The translations under genes were made by a program, and so were the position numbers. The notes under the pieces are model-generated. The model was not told where the DNA came from. It searched no databases and saw only the letters and a program-made list of their open reading frames with translations. A stretch of DNA of 64,000 bases from Lumbricus rubellus (Eukaryota > Annelida > Clitellata > Crassiclitellata > Lumbricidae): contig OX243820.1 of assembly GCA_945859605.1 (NCBI GenBank), forward strand, positions 26,589,577-26,653,576, given 5' to 3'. Numbering within the stretch: position 1 is the stretch's first letter; every line of letters begins with the position of its first letter. This document shows, piece by piece, positions 23,341 through 36,300 of the stretch.

Positions 23341-24156
23341 TGGACCGGACCGTTAGGCGGCCAATTTTTTTCCCACGAGTGGCACATAACTCATCCAGCC
23401 GTAGGCTATAGGCCTAGTGGGTCCACTGTCCACTAAAAATATTTACCTTGGATCAGTAGGCGTAATTAAGCGTATTCGTTCTGTTCGACGAATAGTAGCC
23501 TAGGCCTAAACAAAACAAGGACAGCGCAGGCAACTTAGCAATTATAAGGTCGTAGCCAGAATTTTGTTGGGGGGATTTACTCGATCTTGAGCAAGTCAAC
23601 AAGCAACCGAATCAACTGACCAAGGCCGCATGCCAGATTTTTGGGGTGGGTGGGGTGTTTAACTCAGACCTTGAGCAAGCCGATAATAAGAAATCGATTG
23701 TAATCTAGGCCTATTGCAAAATAGCTACGCTGAACTCCATGCCGGTGTGTTTTAAAATGCGCAACCGGGCTCCCCTCCCAGTTGACAACAGACAAAACGC
23801 AGTAGGTGTTGACCTAGGCCTACAAGATGAAAGCTAGTGCAGATTTATGCAACAACTCCGGCAAGAGTTTAGAAATAACATTCTTGAAATAAAATTCTGA
23901 AATCACGAGACATATCTAGACAAGCTAGGCTTAGACGTAGACCTTGGGCGTAGGTCTAGGCCTACATCATTCTCTCCTTAAGAAAATAAGAGGTCAATTG
24001 TTAGTTGGAAAAAGTGAATGTACAAAACAGTTTTAAGCAAAGGAGTGTTTTCTTCTTTACCAAGTGTTCTAAACTTTAGTCAGTTTAATTATAAGGTAAC
24101 TAATAAAGTGATAATAATAATTATTATTATAGGCTAATCTTGCTAAATTTATTCTT

Positions 24157-24164
24157 CCGGAAGT
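24157..24164 (+). promoter_or_regulatory. ETS-type CCGGAAGT motif upstream of synaptojanin
   Basis: CCGGAAGT is the consensus ETS-factor site common near animal transcription starts. It lies 89 bp before the chosen ATG. No TATA box is evident at a fitting distance. A single 8-mer is weak evidence. Confidence 0.25.
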
Positions 24165-24252
24165 AGATGCATTGTGGGTGTATTCAGAGCTTGAAGAGGC
24201 TGCGAGGGAACCAGCGTCTCTTCATAATTGCATAGGCAAAGAACGACAAGAA

Positions 24253-24373
24253 ATGGCGATGAGTAAAAGTTTTCGGGTTTATCATAAATTAGATCCGCCG
24301 TACAGCGTATTATTAGAATGCCGAAGTAAAGAGGAGACTCTGATGTTTGAGTCGGGCGCCGTTGCCGTGTTGT
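24253..24373 (+). CDS. Synaptojanin exon 1 (start codon)
   Basis: Residues 1-40 plus one base. It contains V-Y-H-K-L-D-P-P and [10 protein letters not shown], the conserved N-terminus of synaptojanins. The donor is GTAAGT. The upstream frame stays open to about 24172 but has no earlier ATG in frame. Confidence 0.93.
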
Positions 24374-27300
24374 GTAAGTTAGGAATTTTTTATATTTGGA
24401 CATCCTAGCAAGCCGTTCCTCGCCCATCTCCCATCTACAGCATTATAATGTGCGCGCTTGTTTTGCCGGGATATTGCCATTTAATACAAATCTCGGTTTG
24501 TGATTTAATGTTAGGTACGTAAGATTATTGACGGAAGCAGATGGAATACGTGGCAGTGTTCTTCGATAGCTAGACAAGTGATGGATCTTCGTTGATTGGT
24601 TACCTTGCCGATTCTGACAATTGTCGTCATATACGCCCTTCCACTGGGAGGCGGATCCCGAATATATGTATGAGGATCGATGTGCTAAGTCAGGACCGTG
24701 CTCATCTACCAGCTATAGGGAGGGGTGGGTAGAGGAGATATACTTAAGACCACTTACTCCCATTATTCATTTGCATAGCCATGACCACCAGAAGGCATGT
24801 CAACTTTTTTCGCTTAAACCCATCTACCTTAGTTAAAGGCCAAATCATATTCAGGAAAGAGCGAAACCTTTTGTTACGCAATTTGGCTATTGATGAAGTG
24901 CTTGGTTTGTGCTACATTTTGCATCATGTTAGAACCTTCACTGGGTTGGGACTCTTCGCTAGACCTTGATGCACATTGCCAATGCTGGGTGATACATTGT
25001 CATTAAACGGGAATACGAAGAGCTATTAAAACTTTGCTATCACTTATGTCTGCTTTGACTTCATGCATGTATGTGCACTTATTATAGCGCCCCTTCAATA
25101 ATTCTAATCAGAAGCGCTACCGACTACAGCGCATACATTAAATTGAAGTTTCACGCGGAAGCGCATTAGCAGTTGTGAGTGAGGGACTTGCCCAAGTTCT
25201 TTACGCGACGGTTCGAGGTATATTTGAACCTGGGCACTCCTCCGAAATCCGGTCCCAAATTATTTCGCATGGCTTATCACATAGAGGTTAAACCGTAGTT
25301 TAGGTTGCTAAAGTATTTACCCATTTCTCTAGGTTGCTAAATTATTTGGCCATTGCTGAATGTATATACAAGTAATTTCTGGATCGCCATGTTCAATCCA
25401 GCTTCCATTTCAACTATAAAAATGTCTTTATCCAGCTTCCATTTCAGCTATTAAATGCCTTTGTCCAGCTTCCATTTCTCAAGCGCTTTTTCGTCAATCC
25501 AGCTTCTATTTCACATGTAAAAGAAGCTTAATCCAGCTTCCATTTCTCTTGCGTTTTTTCGTCAATCCAGCTTCTACTTCATCTGTGAAAGAAGCTGCAT
25601 CCAGCTTCCATTTCTCTTGCGTTTTTCGTCAATCCAGCTTCCGTTTAGGCTATAAAATACATTTATCCAGCTTCCATTTATCAAGCGTTTTTGTTCGTAA
25701 TCCAACTTTCATTTCTATACTGCCATTTTTCTTCTCGCGTTTTCAGTTTATATTGCTACTTCCGGTTGCGAATGTTCAGAAATTGGAATACGTTTTTCGG
25801 CAGTTATCTGCAAATGCTGTGCGCCAATTACAATATTTAGTCGTCGGTGAACAGTTTGTGAAGTGACGGTGAGAAAAATGCTGTGAAATAATTTGGGACC
25901 GGACTTCGGAGGAGTGCCTGAACCTGCAACCCTCCAGCTGCAAAGCAATGAACATACCCACTACACCACCGTGCCCCACGATTATTAGCAGTGCATTACG
26001 AAATCATGGATTTACATAGTCAGCATTTAATTCCGCTTCTGTTTCTTTTGCTGGCTCTTTTTGGTGTCTAACTTCTAATTCTTCTGTTTTCAGCGGCCTT
26101 GGAAACCGAAACTGTGAGGAAATCATATGCGAAGGTGCTGGATGCATATGGCTGCCTCGGTGTTCTTAATCTCACTGTAGGTCAGTGGTGAACTTTGACC
26201 TATAGATGTCTATTGTCTAATGTGTCTATGTTGTAAAGCATCAGTTGTAATGTTCAGTCTATTATATAATCGCCAGTGTAGCTCTTTCAAAGAAAGATGG
26301 GCATACATGCCAAGAATTTGCGGGACTAAGCGGGTGCCTATTGGGGTGCCTATTGCTCCCTAATCTGCATCTAAGCCTCTAACGAATATGTTTCTACTTT
26401 AACTATCACTTGGGTTACATTATTTTCTGTTTCTGACGTTTTATTGTGGGAACAATAAATGATTTGATTTGAAATAAAATTGTTTGAAATTTTTTCACGT
26501 ACCAGTTAGAGAAACACCTGGTGTTAGTGGTATGCAAACCACCATTTGAAAACTGCTGCCGTATGCTATTGTGCTCTACAGGTCAGGTGCAGATTATACC
26601 TAATGACCTGCAATGATAGGCTCACGAGACATGAGGCTTTGACACCTGCATCTCTCAAAAGCACAGCTGTATTAATCGAAGCTAGAACGAGTAACTAAGT
26701 AAAAGTAAACTTTTTAAAATTTTACTGTCATGTTTATGACGTGAACACGTCATCATATTGAACAAGCTCAAGATTTCAAGAGAGAGAATTTTAGGTGTTG
26801 GTCGATGCCCCAGGGATCATTTCCTCATGTGAAGATAGCACTATGCGTCTGGGCCATCTAGTGCTGAAGGTTCGCAGTTATAGCGTGGAACTCTCATTCC
26901 CCAAACTGTAACTGTTGAAGAACAGATGTTGTACATTGATGGGCAATGAGTGATTATTATCCCATCTGGCTATGGCGAGCATAGCAGCTGACATTCAGCA
27001 TGAGATCAACTTTGAGGATCTTGTGACTGAATTTTCGAAGAAAAACGCACCAAGTTTCACCAATTTGATATGCTGATATGACTTCATGTCCGAGACAGAC
27101 TATCTTCTGACCTCTTGAATGTTTTTTTATTTTTAGATATTTGTTACTTCCGAAATATTTTATAATCATGAAACACTATTCAGAATATTTCTTGCCTTTG
27201 TGATGGGGCCTCTTTGTGGTGTGAACCTTTCTGCTCTGGCAGAGTGCACATACCTAACTCTGGACCCGAACACCAGTGATATCATGGGCAGAGCGTGGTT

Positions 27301-30300
27301 CTTAACCATGACCATCAATATACTGAGCCAAAAGCATAATAGATATCATTAACATATCGTCATACTAATAACAAGTAATCTGTTGGTCATGAAAGGGAAC
27401 CCAGAAGGAACTGTAGAGTTTCGCTGATTAGGGAAACCTACGTACATGATCAAGGCCGATTTCGGGGGGTGTTTCTTCAGCGGATAATTTCTGAAGACCT
27501 TTTTTTAATCGTCAAAATTTCTGACGACCTTTTTTAGTCATCTGATCGTCTTTCTCACCAACTTTTGCCTAATTTCGTGTTTTTTCCATTATGTGCTAGT
27601 AAATGCATTATATTATTTTTTACATTTTCCATTTCGGGGGGTGTTCAAACACCCAAAACTATAGCTACGGCTTGTACATGATCTGGTGCAATATATAGGA
27701 AACTGAGGTTACTTGGATTCATTCCTATTCTAACTATCTTAATGCATGTAAAATTATTGACACTCTAGTTTAAAACAACAACATCTTGGATTCCTTTACA
27801 CTGCATGACAGTGTTGCATTGACATTTCTGTTTTACCTTTGACAGGCGACGATCCCATCTTGTACCTTGTTGTTGTGTCTGGCTGCGTGTCCGTCGGAAA
27901 AATCGGGGACTCTGACATCTACCGGATAACCGGGACGACGTTCCTATCGTTGCGGAACCTGACAATTGATGAGGATCGCATCGTCGAGCTACGGAAGCTG
28001 CTGAACGCTGGCACCTTCTACTTCTCGTGGTCGGGAACTGGCGCCAAATTTGATCTGAGCCTGTGCGCGCAGAAGTGTCTGAATGACCAGATGACGGACA
28101 ACCGATTCTTTTGGTATGAAGACACGGCGACATCTTACAAATTCCTTAAATAACCATATTTGTCTCTTTGTGCTGCACTTTAATTAAATTAGAGTAGCGA
28201 CTGGAGTCTCGTTTGCAATCTGATCTGATATGATGCCAGGTATTAACTCGTATCAGCTCCGGAAGCTGTTGAGCGCCAAATATGTGTATTTATCTTGTTG
28301 CCCCCCAGAATGCCTGACTCAGTTTTGATTGCAGTTAGTTACTGCTATTGCTTCAGAGTAGTCCAAAGGTGGTCCGGGTCAATTTACATATTATGATATG
28401 GAAGGTGTTGAAAGTATTTTATTTTCACAATTTCCCCTAAATTTCAATAATTACATCGACAGTGCACGTTGAATGTTTAGGAACCGAACGTTGCATCTGC
28501 ATTTGACGCGATTTGGAGTCGACTCGTCTGATTGGCTGCTGAAGATGATGTGCGGAGGAGTGGAGATCCGCACGATATATGCCGCTCAGAAGCAAGGCAA
28601 GGCGTGTCTCATATCGCGACTGAGCTGCGAACGGGCGGGAACGCGATTCAACGTGCGCGGTGTCAACGACGATGGACAGGTGGCTAATTTCGTGGAAACT
28701 GAACAGGTAAGTTATTAATATCAATTGGTCTAATGTAGGATTCGAGCGTTATTGGTTTGCTTATCTATTGTAGAATAGGTTGCGGGTTTTCTGTCTGTCG
28801 TAGTTTGACCTGACTTTTCTTTGATTTAAAATCTATCAGCCTATGGTTTACATTGATGATTGGTTGTAACTTTTGGGTGATTTAGATTGATAGTTAATTG
28901 TAATTTTTGGGTGATTTACATTGATTAATTGTAATTTTTAAGTGATTTATTTTGATTGATTGTAGTCTTTATGTGATTTAATTTGATTGGTTGTAACTTT
29001 TAGGTTATTTAACTTATTTACAATGGTTGATTGTAGTCTTTTTGTTATTTTGATTGGTTGTAACTTTTAGGTGATTTACATTGGTTGGTTGTAGTTTTGT
29101 AGTTTTTTATATGTGATTTATATTCGTAATTAATTGTAATTTTAGGTGATCTATATCGATGATCTAGTTTGCTCTCACGTACAGACACGTGGATCAGTTC
29201 CATTGTTTTGGGAACAGCCGGGTTTTCAGGTAATTTCTTTCCTCTTCTGAAATGTATATTGATTGCACTAAGGAATGTTGTATTAATTTGGAAGCGTAAT
29301 GAATCCCCTGTTCAATTTCAAATTTATCTAAATCTGCTGAGAAGGATGTGCTATGAATGTTCGATTGTGTTTTTAACCTTTCAATGAAGTTGGTTGCGTT
29401 TTGCAAATTTTTTATCAAGTACCAGGTGTGGATGTTAAATAAGTTCTTTAGCCACAACTATAAGAAAAAAAGTTGTCTCAATTTATTCACACTTAGAAAT
29501 AGATTTATCTGTTCAAAGTTGAGTTGAGGGCACTGTCCATTTTGAGTGCTTAAAGTTACATGCAGATGTTGTTCCATTTTCTGTATTAGGTCGGGTCGCA
29601 TAAGGTGAAGCTGTCGCGAGGTTACGAGTCATCAGCTCCAGCGTTCGATCGTCACATGACTCAGCAGAAGCAACTGTATGGAAGCCAAGCCATAATCAAC
29701 CTGCTTGGACTGAAGGAGGGTGAACACATGCTGAGTCAGGCATTCTGGGTAAGTTTTATAAGATCTTTAGGTTTGATAACTTTGTGGCTTTTGTAAGTGA
29801 GGAGCATTACATGACTTATCTTTTCAAATGTTAGCTTGCGTCTGAGAAAGTTATGAGAGATTTCCTCACTGTCCCAGTAGCATTCTGAAGTTTTGAGGGT
29901 AGATTATTTCGCCCAGCACTGCACCTTTGCCATTATGGGCCCCTTCTATGTGGAATGACCTCCACCCTCTATCCATTGTAGGATCTTATTGGGGTGTCGT
30001 CCACAACCCTTCACTACTTGAAGACTTTCTTATTTCCTTGGAGGCTGTCTCACTGAGAGCGCCTTTGAATATTGTATTGTATAAAACATTTATAAAGCGC
30101 CTCTACTAGGGTGAACCATTCAGAGGCGCTCCCAGTGCGCAAGGCCACGAGAGAAGAAATAAGTTTTGAGGAAAGAAAATGAGGAGGAGGGATTAATAGC
30201 TAGTATTGTAAGAGAGATGCTTTATAAATCTCATACACAATACAATACACTACAGTAGAATTGTATGTGATTGTTGGACCAGAGTCACCACAAGGCGTCT

Positions 30301-33300
30301 TCTCACAACACGGACGTACCTCACATTCAGTTCGATTACCACGCGGAATGTCGCAGCGGCAATCTCAAGAACCTCGTTAAACTACGCGAATCCATCAAGA
30401 AATTCTTCGACGAATTCGGTTTCTTTTCGTGTCATGGATCAGACATCCAGAAGTACGTAATGAAGGATTTTGCCCAGATTTCGTGTGGATTTAACCCTTT
30501 ACCCGTTTGCCCCGAGAATATCCGCTGAAAACACAGGCTTAACAGGAGAAATGAATGGGTAACGGGTTAAGTGTAGACTTCTGTTTATGTTGTAATTTTC
30601 AACGGGTTTGAAATTCAGGCGAGATCTGTCGTCTTTGAGCATGATTTCATATCTCGAATGGTGCTGTGTGTGTATTACTTTTCGCGTGTCTGACGTTGAT
30701 ATTCTTTTAAGCGCGTTTGTCGCTCTACTGTTGCAGATGTGATATATTTAAGGCATTTGAGTTTATTTTAAAATCAAGGGGTTGAATCCAATCTTGAATA
30801 GTCTATTGTGATTGATAGATGAATTGAGATAGGGTTGGATCCAGTGAGCAGAGAAAGATGATGCAAGATTAGACACGATAGTTGCAAAGCTGCTTTAGAT
30901 GATGATGATGATTAGGATGATGATAATGATGATGACAACTGAAGAAGATGATGATGATGATGATGAAGGCATATGGAGACATATTTTCGCATGAGACACG
31001 TGTTCTTGTTGAATAAGCTTTTATGTAGCTGGAAGTAGATTTTTGAATTCAATCAATTTTTTCTGCTCAATGACTTGTGTCATTTCATTCTTTAGGGTTC
31101 AGTCAGGAACTTTGAGGACAAACTGTCTTGACTGTTTAGACAGAACAAATGCTGTTCAGCATATGATTGGTTTGGAAGTAAGTCATGATTTTAAATTGCA
31201 TTATGGTTCTTTGGCATTAAATCAGGCGATCTTTGAATTCTTATTAAGCTTTTTCTTCATTCTGCACTGTGTTGCTTCTTTTGTACATGGCGACCAATCA
31301 AGATGACTATTCAGCAGCTCCTGACCCAGGCCTAACCAAAGAGGACAGTCTTAAGTAGTTTATGAAAAGATTTAGACTTGCATGATTAATGACTGAGTTA
31401 ACTTATTTTCGTCAAAGCAACTAAGTGTTGGTCATGAATATCTTTCACTCTGCGAAGTTAAAGTTTTCCCAATTGCTTCAGTTGCTGTAAAAGCTTTTAT
31501 TATTATTAAAAGCTTCTGTTGTTATCCATTGCTTGTCTTCCAGGTTCTTCCTCAGCAGTTGGAGTTGCTAGGTCTTGCATCGAAGCCGCAGATGATGTCA
31601 CGATTCCAAGAGGTCTACAAGCAGATGTGGGCGCTCAACGGTGACCACATCAGTCGCATCTACGCTGGCACAGGAGCCCTCGGTGGCGGCAGGTCAAAGG
31701 TCAGAACTCGTACATTGTCATTTGTGTGCAGCATCCTTTCGTACATGAATACTTCCATAATGACTGGGTGTACACTGTACATGCTTGGCTTATTTTGCAG
31801 AGATAATTGTTTACAGGCCTCTGTATGGACATTTCGGAAGTGTAGTCCAGAGGTTTGAAAAATCTTTCTGCTGATTTGACAGCACAACAGCACAACGAGA
31901 GTAGCCAAGAAAAAAGGATTTCTTTTCCTTATTTCTTTTTGCCGACAGTTGAAGACTTATTTTTTCATCTGCGTCAAAGATAACTCGATAAATTTTTACG
32001 AATGTGATTGATTAACTCACAAATTGATTTACATAGTATAGCTATAGATGTAATCCTGCACATCAAACGACGCATCTCCTCCATCCGTCTCTGTCCATCG
32101 CCAGCTCCTCAACTTTATCCCACAACATTTCCAGGCATCTCAAGTCATCTGTGATGGTTTCCAGAAAGTTCTTCCGTGGTCTGCCTCTCTTCCTTCTCCC
32201 CTCAGAATTCCCGGACATCGCTTGTTTGGTTATTGATTAAATTAATATGCTGGCTAATTAGTTTATTAATTTTGTGATAATTTTTTGATCATTTTAGGCA
32301 ACGGATGCCGCTCGATCTGCCAGTCGTACAATTCAGAACAACTTCCTTGATTCAACAAAGCAAGAGGCGATCGACCTTCTTCTCTTAGGGTCCGGAGTCA
32401 GAACAGACCTGTCGGACAAGACAATGCTTCTCTTGGACATTCCGTGTTTCCATGGTGACGACCTACTTTACTTTCTTCTCTTCTTTTCTATTCTCAGTGT
32501 TTCATGAAATTGAACCTATGGTTTTTCCTCCTACTGTTGACATACCAACCTCTTTAATACTAGTTTTTGCCTGCACCTATAATATACTGCGCTCAAAATA
32601 GATTTTCAACTGACTTTAAATTACATTTGTTCTGAGCCATTTGTGCACTTTTAATGACGAGCATGTGCTAAGTTGTATGCAGCTCATTGTTAAAAGGATA
32701 AAGGGTTTCTAAAAGTCCTACTGCTGCATGAGTATCTGTATCTGATTATGTGCTGCAAATGCAAACAGTTTTACAGCTCACCATAAGCAGATGAACCCCT
32801 AAAAACTGTATTTCAACTTTGCAAGATGATTTTGTGTGTTGATATGTTGCAGATTGAGATACTTTACACGTTTAAGTGAGCTTGGTCTTTATTTGTCCAT
32901 TTTCCTAAGGCATTTGAAAACCATTCTTTTGATCGTGGTATGGTGCTGTCAGGTCGCTAGCACCTCTGAGGAGTTTCTCTTAAGGTGGCTCTATAAAAAT
33001 ACACAATTGCGATTTAGCATCTGAACATTTTGTACCCGATGTGTAGTCATATTTGTTGTCAGGGCTGTTTTTAAGGAATTTTTAGAACTGCACAGCTCTT
33101 TTTTGTCCCATCCTCCATGGTAAATTACTTCTAATCGGAGGACAATTACCATATTTTGCTAGTTTTAACTGTGCAGAAGTGCGTCTACAACTGCACAAAT
33201 CCATTTAGAACTGCACATTTTGTGTACAACTGCACGTTAAAAAAAGCCCTGTTTGTCGTATTTACTCATGCTCTGTTTTTGTTTGGCGTTGTGCGTTCAG

Positions 33301-36300
33301 TGGCTAGCGATATAATGAGATCCATGACGGTGAACTACAAAGAGTATACTCACACGTCGGCCATTCGCGTTTCCATGGGAACGTGGAATGTCAACGGCGG
33401 CAAACATTTCCGTAGCATTGCTTTCAAACACGAACACATTACGGACTGGTTGCTAGACCTGCCGAAGTTAACCGTGCAGTCAACACCAGGTGATTGCGTG
33501 ATTTATATTTCTGCTGATTGTTTAACTGGTGACTTATTCTTGTGCTAAAAATAATGGTAATGATGGTAAGGTATAGATCTAGAGAAAGGGTGAAATATTA
33601 TGTTAAATGTCTGCAGTCCTGGTCTGTCTTTTTTTATATTTCCTTTGAATCATGCATTTAGCGCAAAACGTATTGTGCGGGATGCTGTCACGACATTCTT
33701 TTTACACGAGTTTAATATATCGCATGGAATCTTTGAACATGGTGGATGCTGTGATGTTGCCATGGTAAAAAAAAACTTTGCCCTGGTTGTTGTTTTGCCA
33801 GAAGTTTTACCCTTCAGTGAGTGACTGTGTAGCAGAGTTGTTTGAATATCTAATTGATAGTAAGGCAAACGTAACACCTGCCTGATTTTTTTCTACACTA
33901 TGTTGTACATAGTGATGGTAATACTGTAATGATGACAAAGGGAGAAGATGAACTTTGGATCATGTTGCTGTTGATGATGATAGTGATGGATTTGTGTGAT
34001 GTATTATTACAGAGATGGTTGATCCTGGCACAGACTTTGACATTCCGAGCGACATATTTGCGATTGGCTTTGAAGAGATTGTAGATCTCAATGCTGGCAA
34101 TATAGTCAGCGCAAGGTAAGTTGTACACTTGGCTTTTGCTGGCAATTGGTCAGTACTGTTGAATCAGACCTTGTAAGCTGAGGCAATCGTATTAAAGCAT
34201 TTTCTAAAAATGAGCAATTTCACCGATAGCAGTGACTTGCATGGTTGAATAGGGTAAGATTTTCATTTGTTTATTAGACTGGGTGTTGCCACAATATAGG
34301 TTCTTTGAGGCATTGAGTTGTAGTTGAAAGGTCATTGGGTTGAACTACAGTCATCATATAAATTTGATTTTTAGACCCTTTTAAACTTATGTCATAAACT
34401 TGTTGTAGTGCTGTCTTTGGGAACCAAAGCAAAATCACCTATTTTATGAAATTATGTCATGATAAGTTTCTTGTCTATAAGGCAAATTAAGTTTAGAATT
34501 CATGTCCTGAACTGTGCTGTATTATAATTCCTGTTTTTGGCATAGTGTGTCTTAATATGTCTATGCGTATGTGTATTTTCAGTGGAGTAACACTACAGTA
34601 AAAACAGGGATAGTAGCCACTTTTGCACCTCATCCAAAACCTTTTGTTTATGCTGTCCAATGGTTATGTTGTTTGTGGTTATTGTTTTTGTTTATTGTTA
34701 GCCGAACATCAAATACATAGTTCCTTTGGGGATTTTCTCTTTGTCACTACTTGTATATGTTGTGTAAATTGCTCTTGCTAGAATATTGGTGAACAATAAA
34801 GTGTATTTGATTTGATTGATGTGGTGTAAGGCTAAGAATTTGTTCAATTTAATCTGTTTTAAAAGTACGCAGAACCAGAAGGATTGGGGCATATACCTGC
34901 AGAAGAACCTTTCTCGTGAGCACAAGTATGTCCTGCTGACGTCTGCACAACTCGTCGGAGTTTGTCTCTACATTTTCATTCGACCAAAGCTCGCTCCATT
35001 CATCAAGTGAGCCATCAGAAAATCTGTTTTTGACATATTCTATTGTGAGTAAGTAAGTAATCCTTATTGGCATTATTAGACCAATGCCCACATAAGGGCA
35101 TTGGTCTAAACTCTAAAGGCAGCACGAAAACTTTTCGACACCAAGGCATAGCCAGGCCAGTCGTGCAAGTATACGTTTCATAGCATCTTTTGCAGTGCAC
35201 TTAAGTTTATACTTCTTAACAATGTTGAATGATTTGCTATGTATTTGACGTTTCTGTTATATAAACATTTTTAGTTTTTGTTTCTCTTTGAAGTTCATAA
35301 ATTATAAGTTCACTTGGAAAGATGCTGCTGCTGCTGAAGCATAATAAGGAAAACTAGAATAACTTAGGGAGAAGTTTCATTCTATTGTATTGTATCTGAC
35401 CATTTATAAAGCGCCTCTCGCAGCAAGAGCCTTTCAGAAGCGCTCCCAGTGTGTTCAACCCCCGAGAAAAAAGGCAAGTTTTGGGTTGCTGTTAGTAAGT
35501 TACGTGCAGAGGGTCTAGTTGCATTGACTGACTTTAGAGAAGACATATGTTTGCTGTTTGTTATTAGGGACCTTGGAGTCGTGACTGTGAAGACGGGGCT
35601 AGGTGGCGCTGCAGGCAACAAAGGTGGAATCGCCATTCGATTCGCTTTGTACAATTCGTCGCTTTGCTTTGTCTGTTCGCACTTTGCGGCCGGACAGTCG
35701 AATGTAAAGGAGCGCAACAATGACTTTCATGACATTGCCCAGAAAATCTCATTCCCAATGGTCAGTAATGCTAGGATAAAGTTGCATTGTTACAATAATA
35801 CATTGAAGTAATACAAATAATACATTGCATTATTACAATAATCTTCTTTCTTTCTCCTCCGTCAGGTGTTCACCGACGATGAGGCTCTAACAAAACTTCT
35901 CCATTTCGGCCGGTCTCTTGCGAGTTCTATTGCCTTTCCCAGCTCCATTCCTCTGTCTTCTATGTCCTCCAGTACGTTGTCTATCCATTCTTCTTCGGTC
36001 GTCCTCTGCTCCTCGTTCCCTCCACTTCTCCGTGCAGCGCTTTTGCCGGCATTCTTCCGTTCTCCATTATTACAATAATACATTGCAGTAATACAATAAT
36101 ACATTGCATTATTACAATAATACATTTCATTATTACAATAATACATTGCATTATTACAATAATACATTGAAGTAATGCTAGTTGGCAGATTGTTGCAGTA
36201 TTACGGTAGAGTAATGCTACAGGTGGAAGGTAACTACAGTAATGCTCTACTGTAATGCTAATGGAAAGCTACTCTACAATTTGTACTCTTGAAATTTTTG

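Noticed and set aside
24172..24252. Upstream in-frame extension of synaptojanin
   Set aside because: It begins with TTG rather than ATG and lacks family homology; the ATG at 24253 matches the conserved N-terminus.
33600..33824. Plus-strand 74-codon frame in synaptojanin intron 11
   Set aside because: Not flanked by usable splice sites in phase; exons 11 and 12 already join as in the family.
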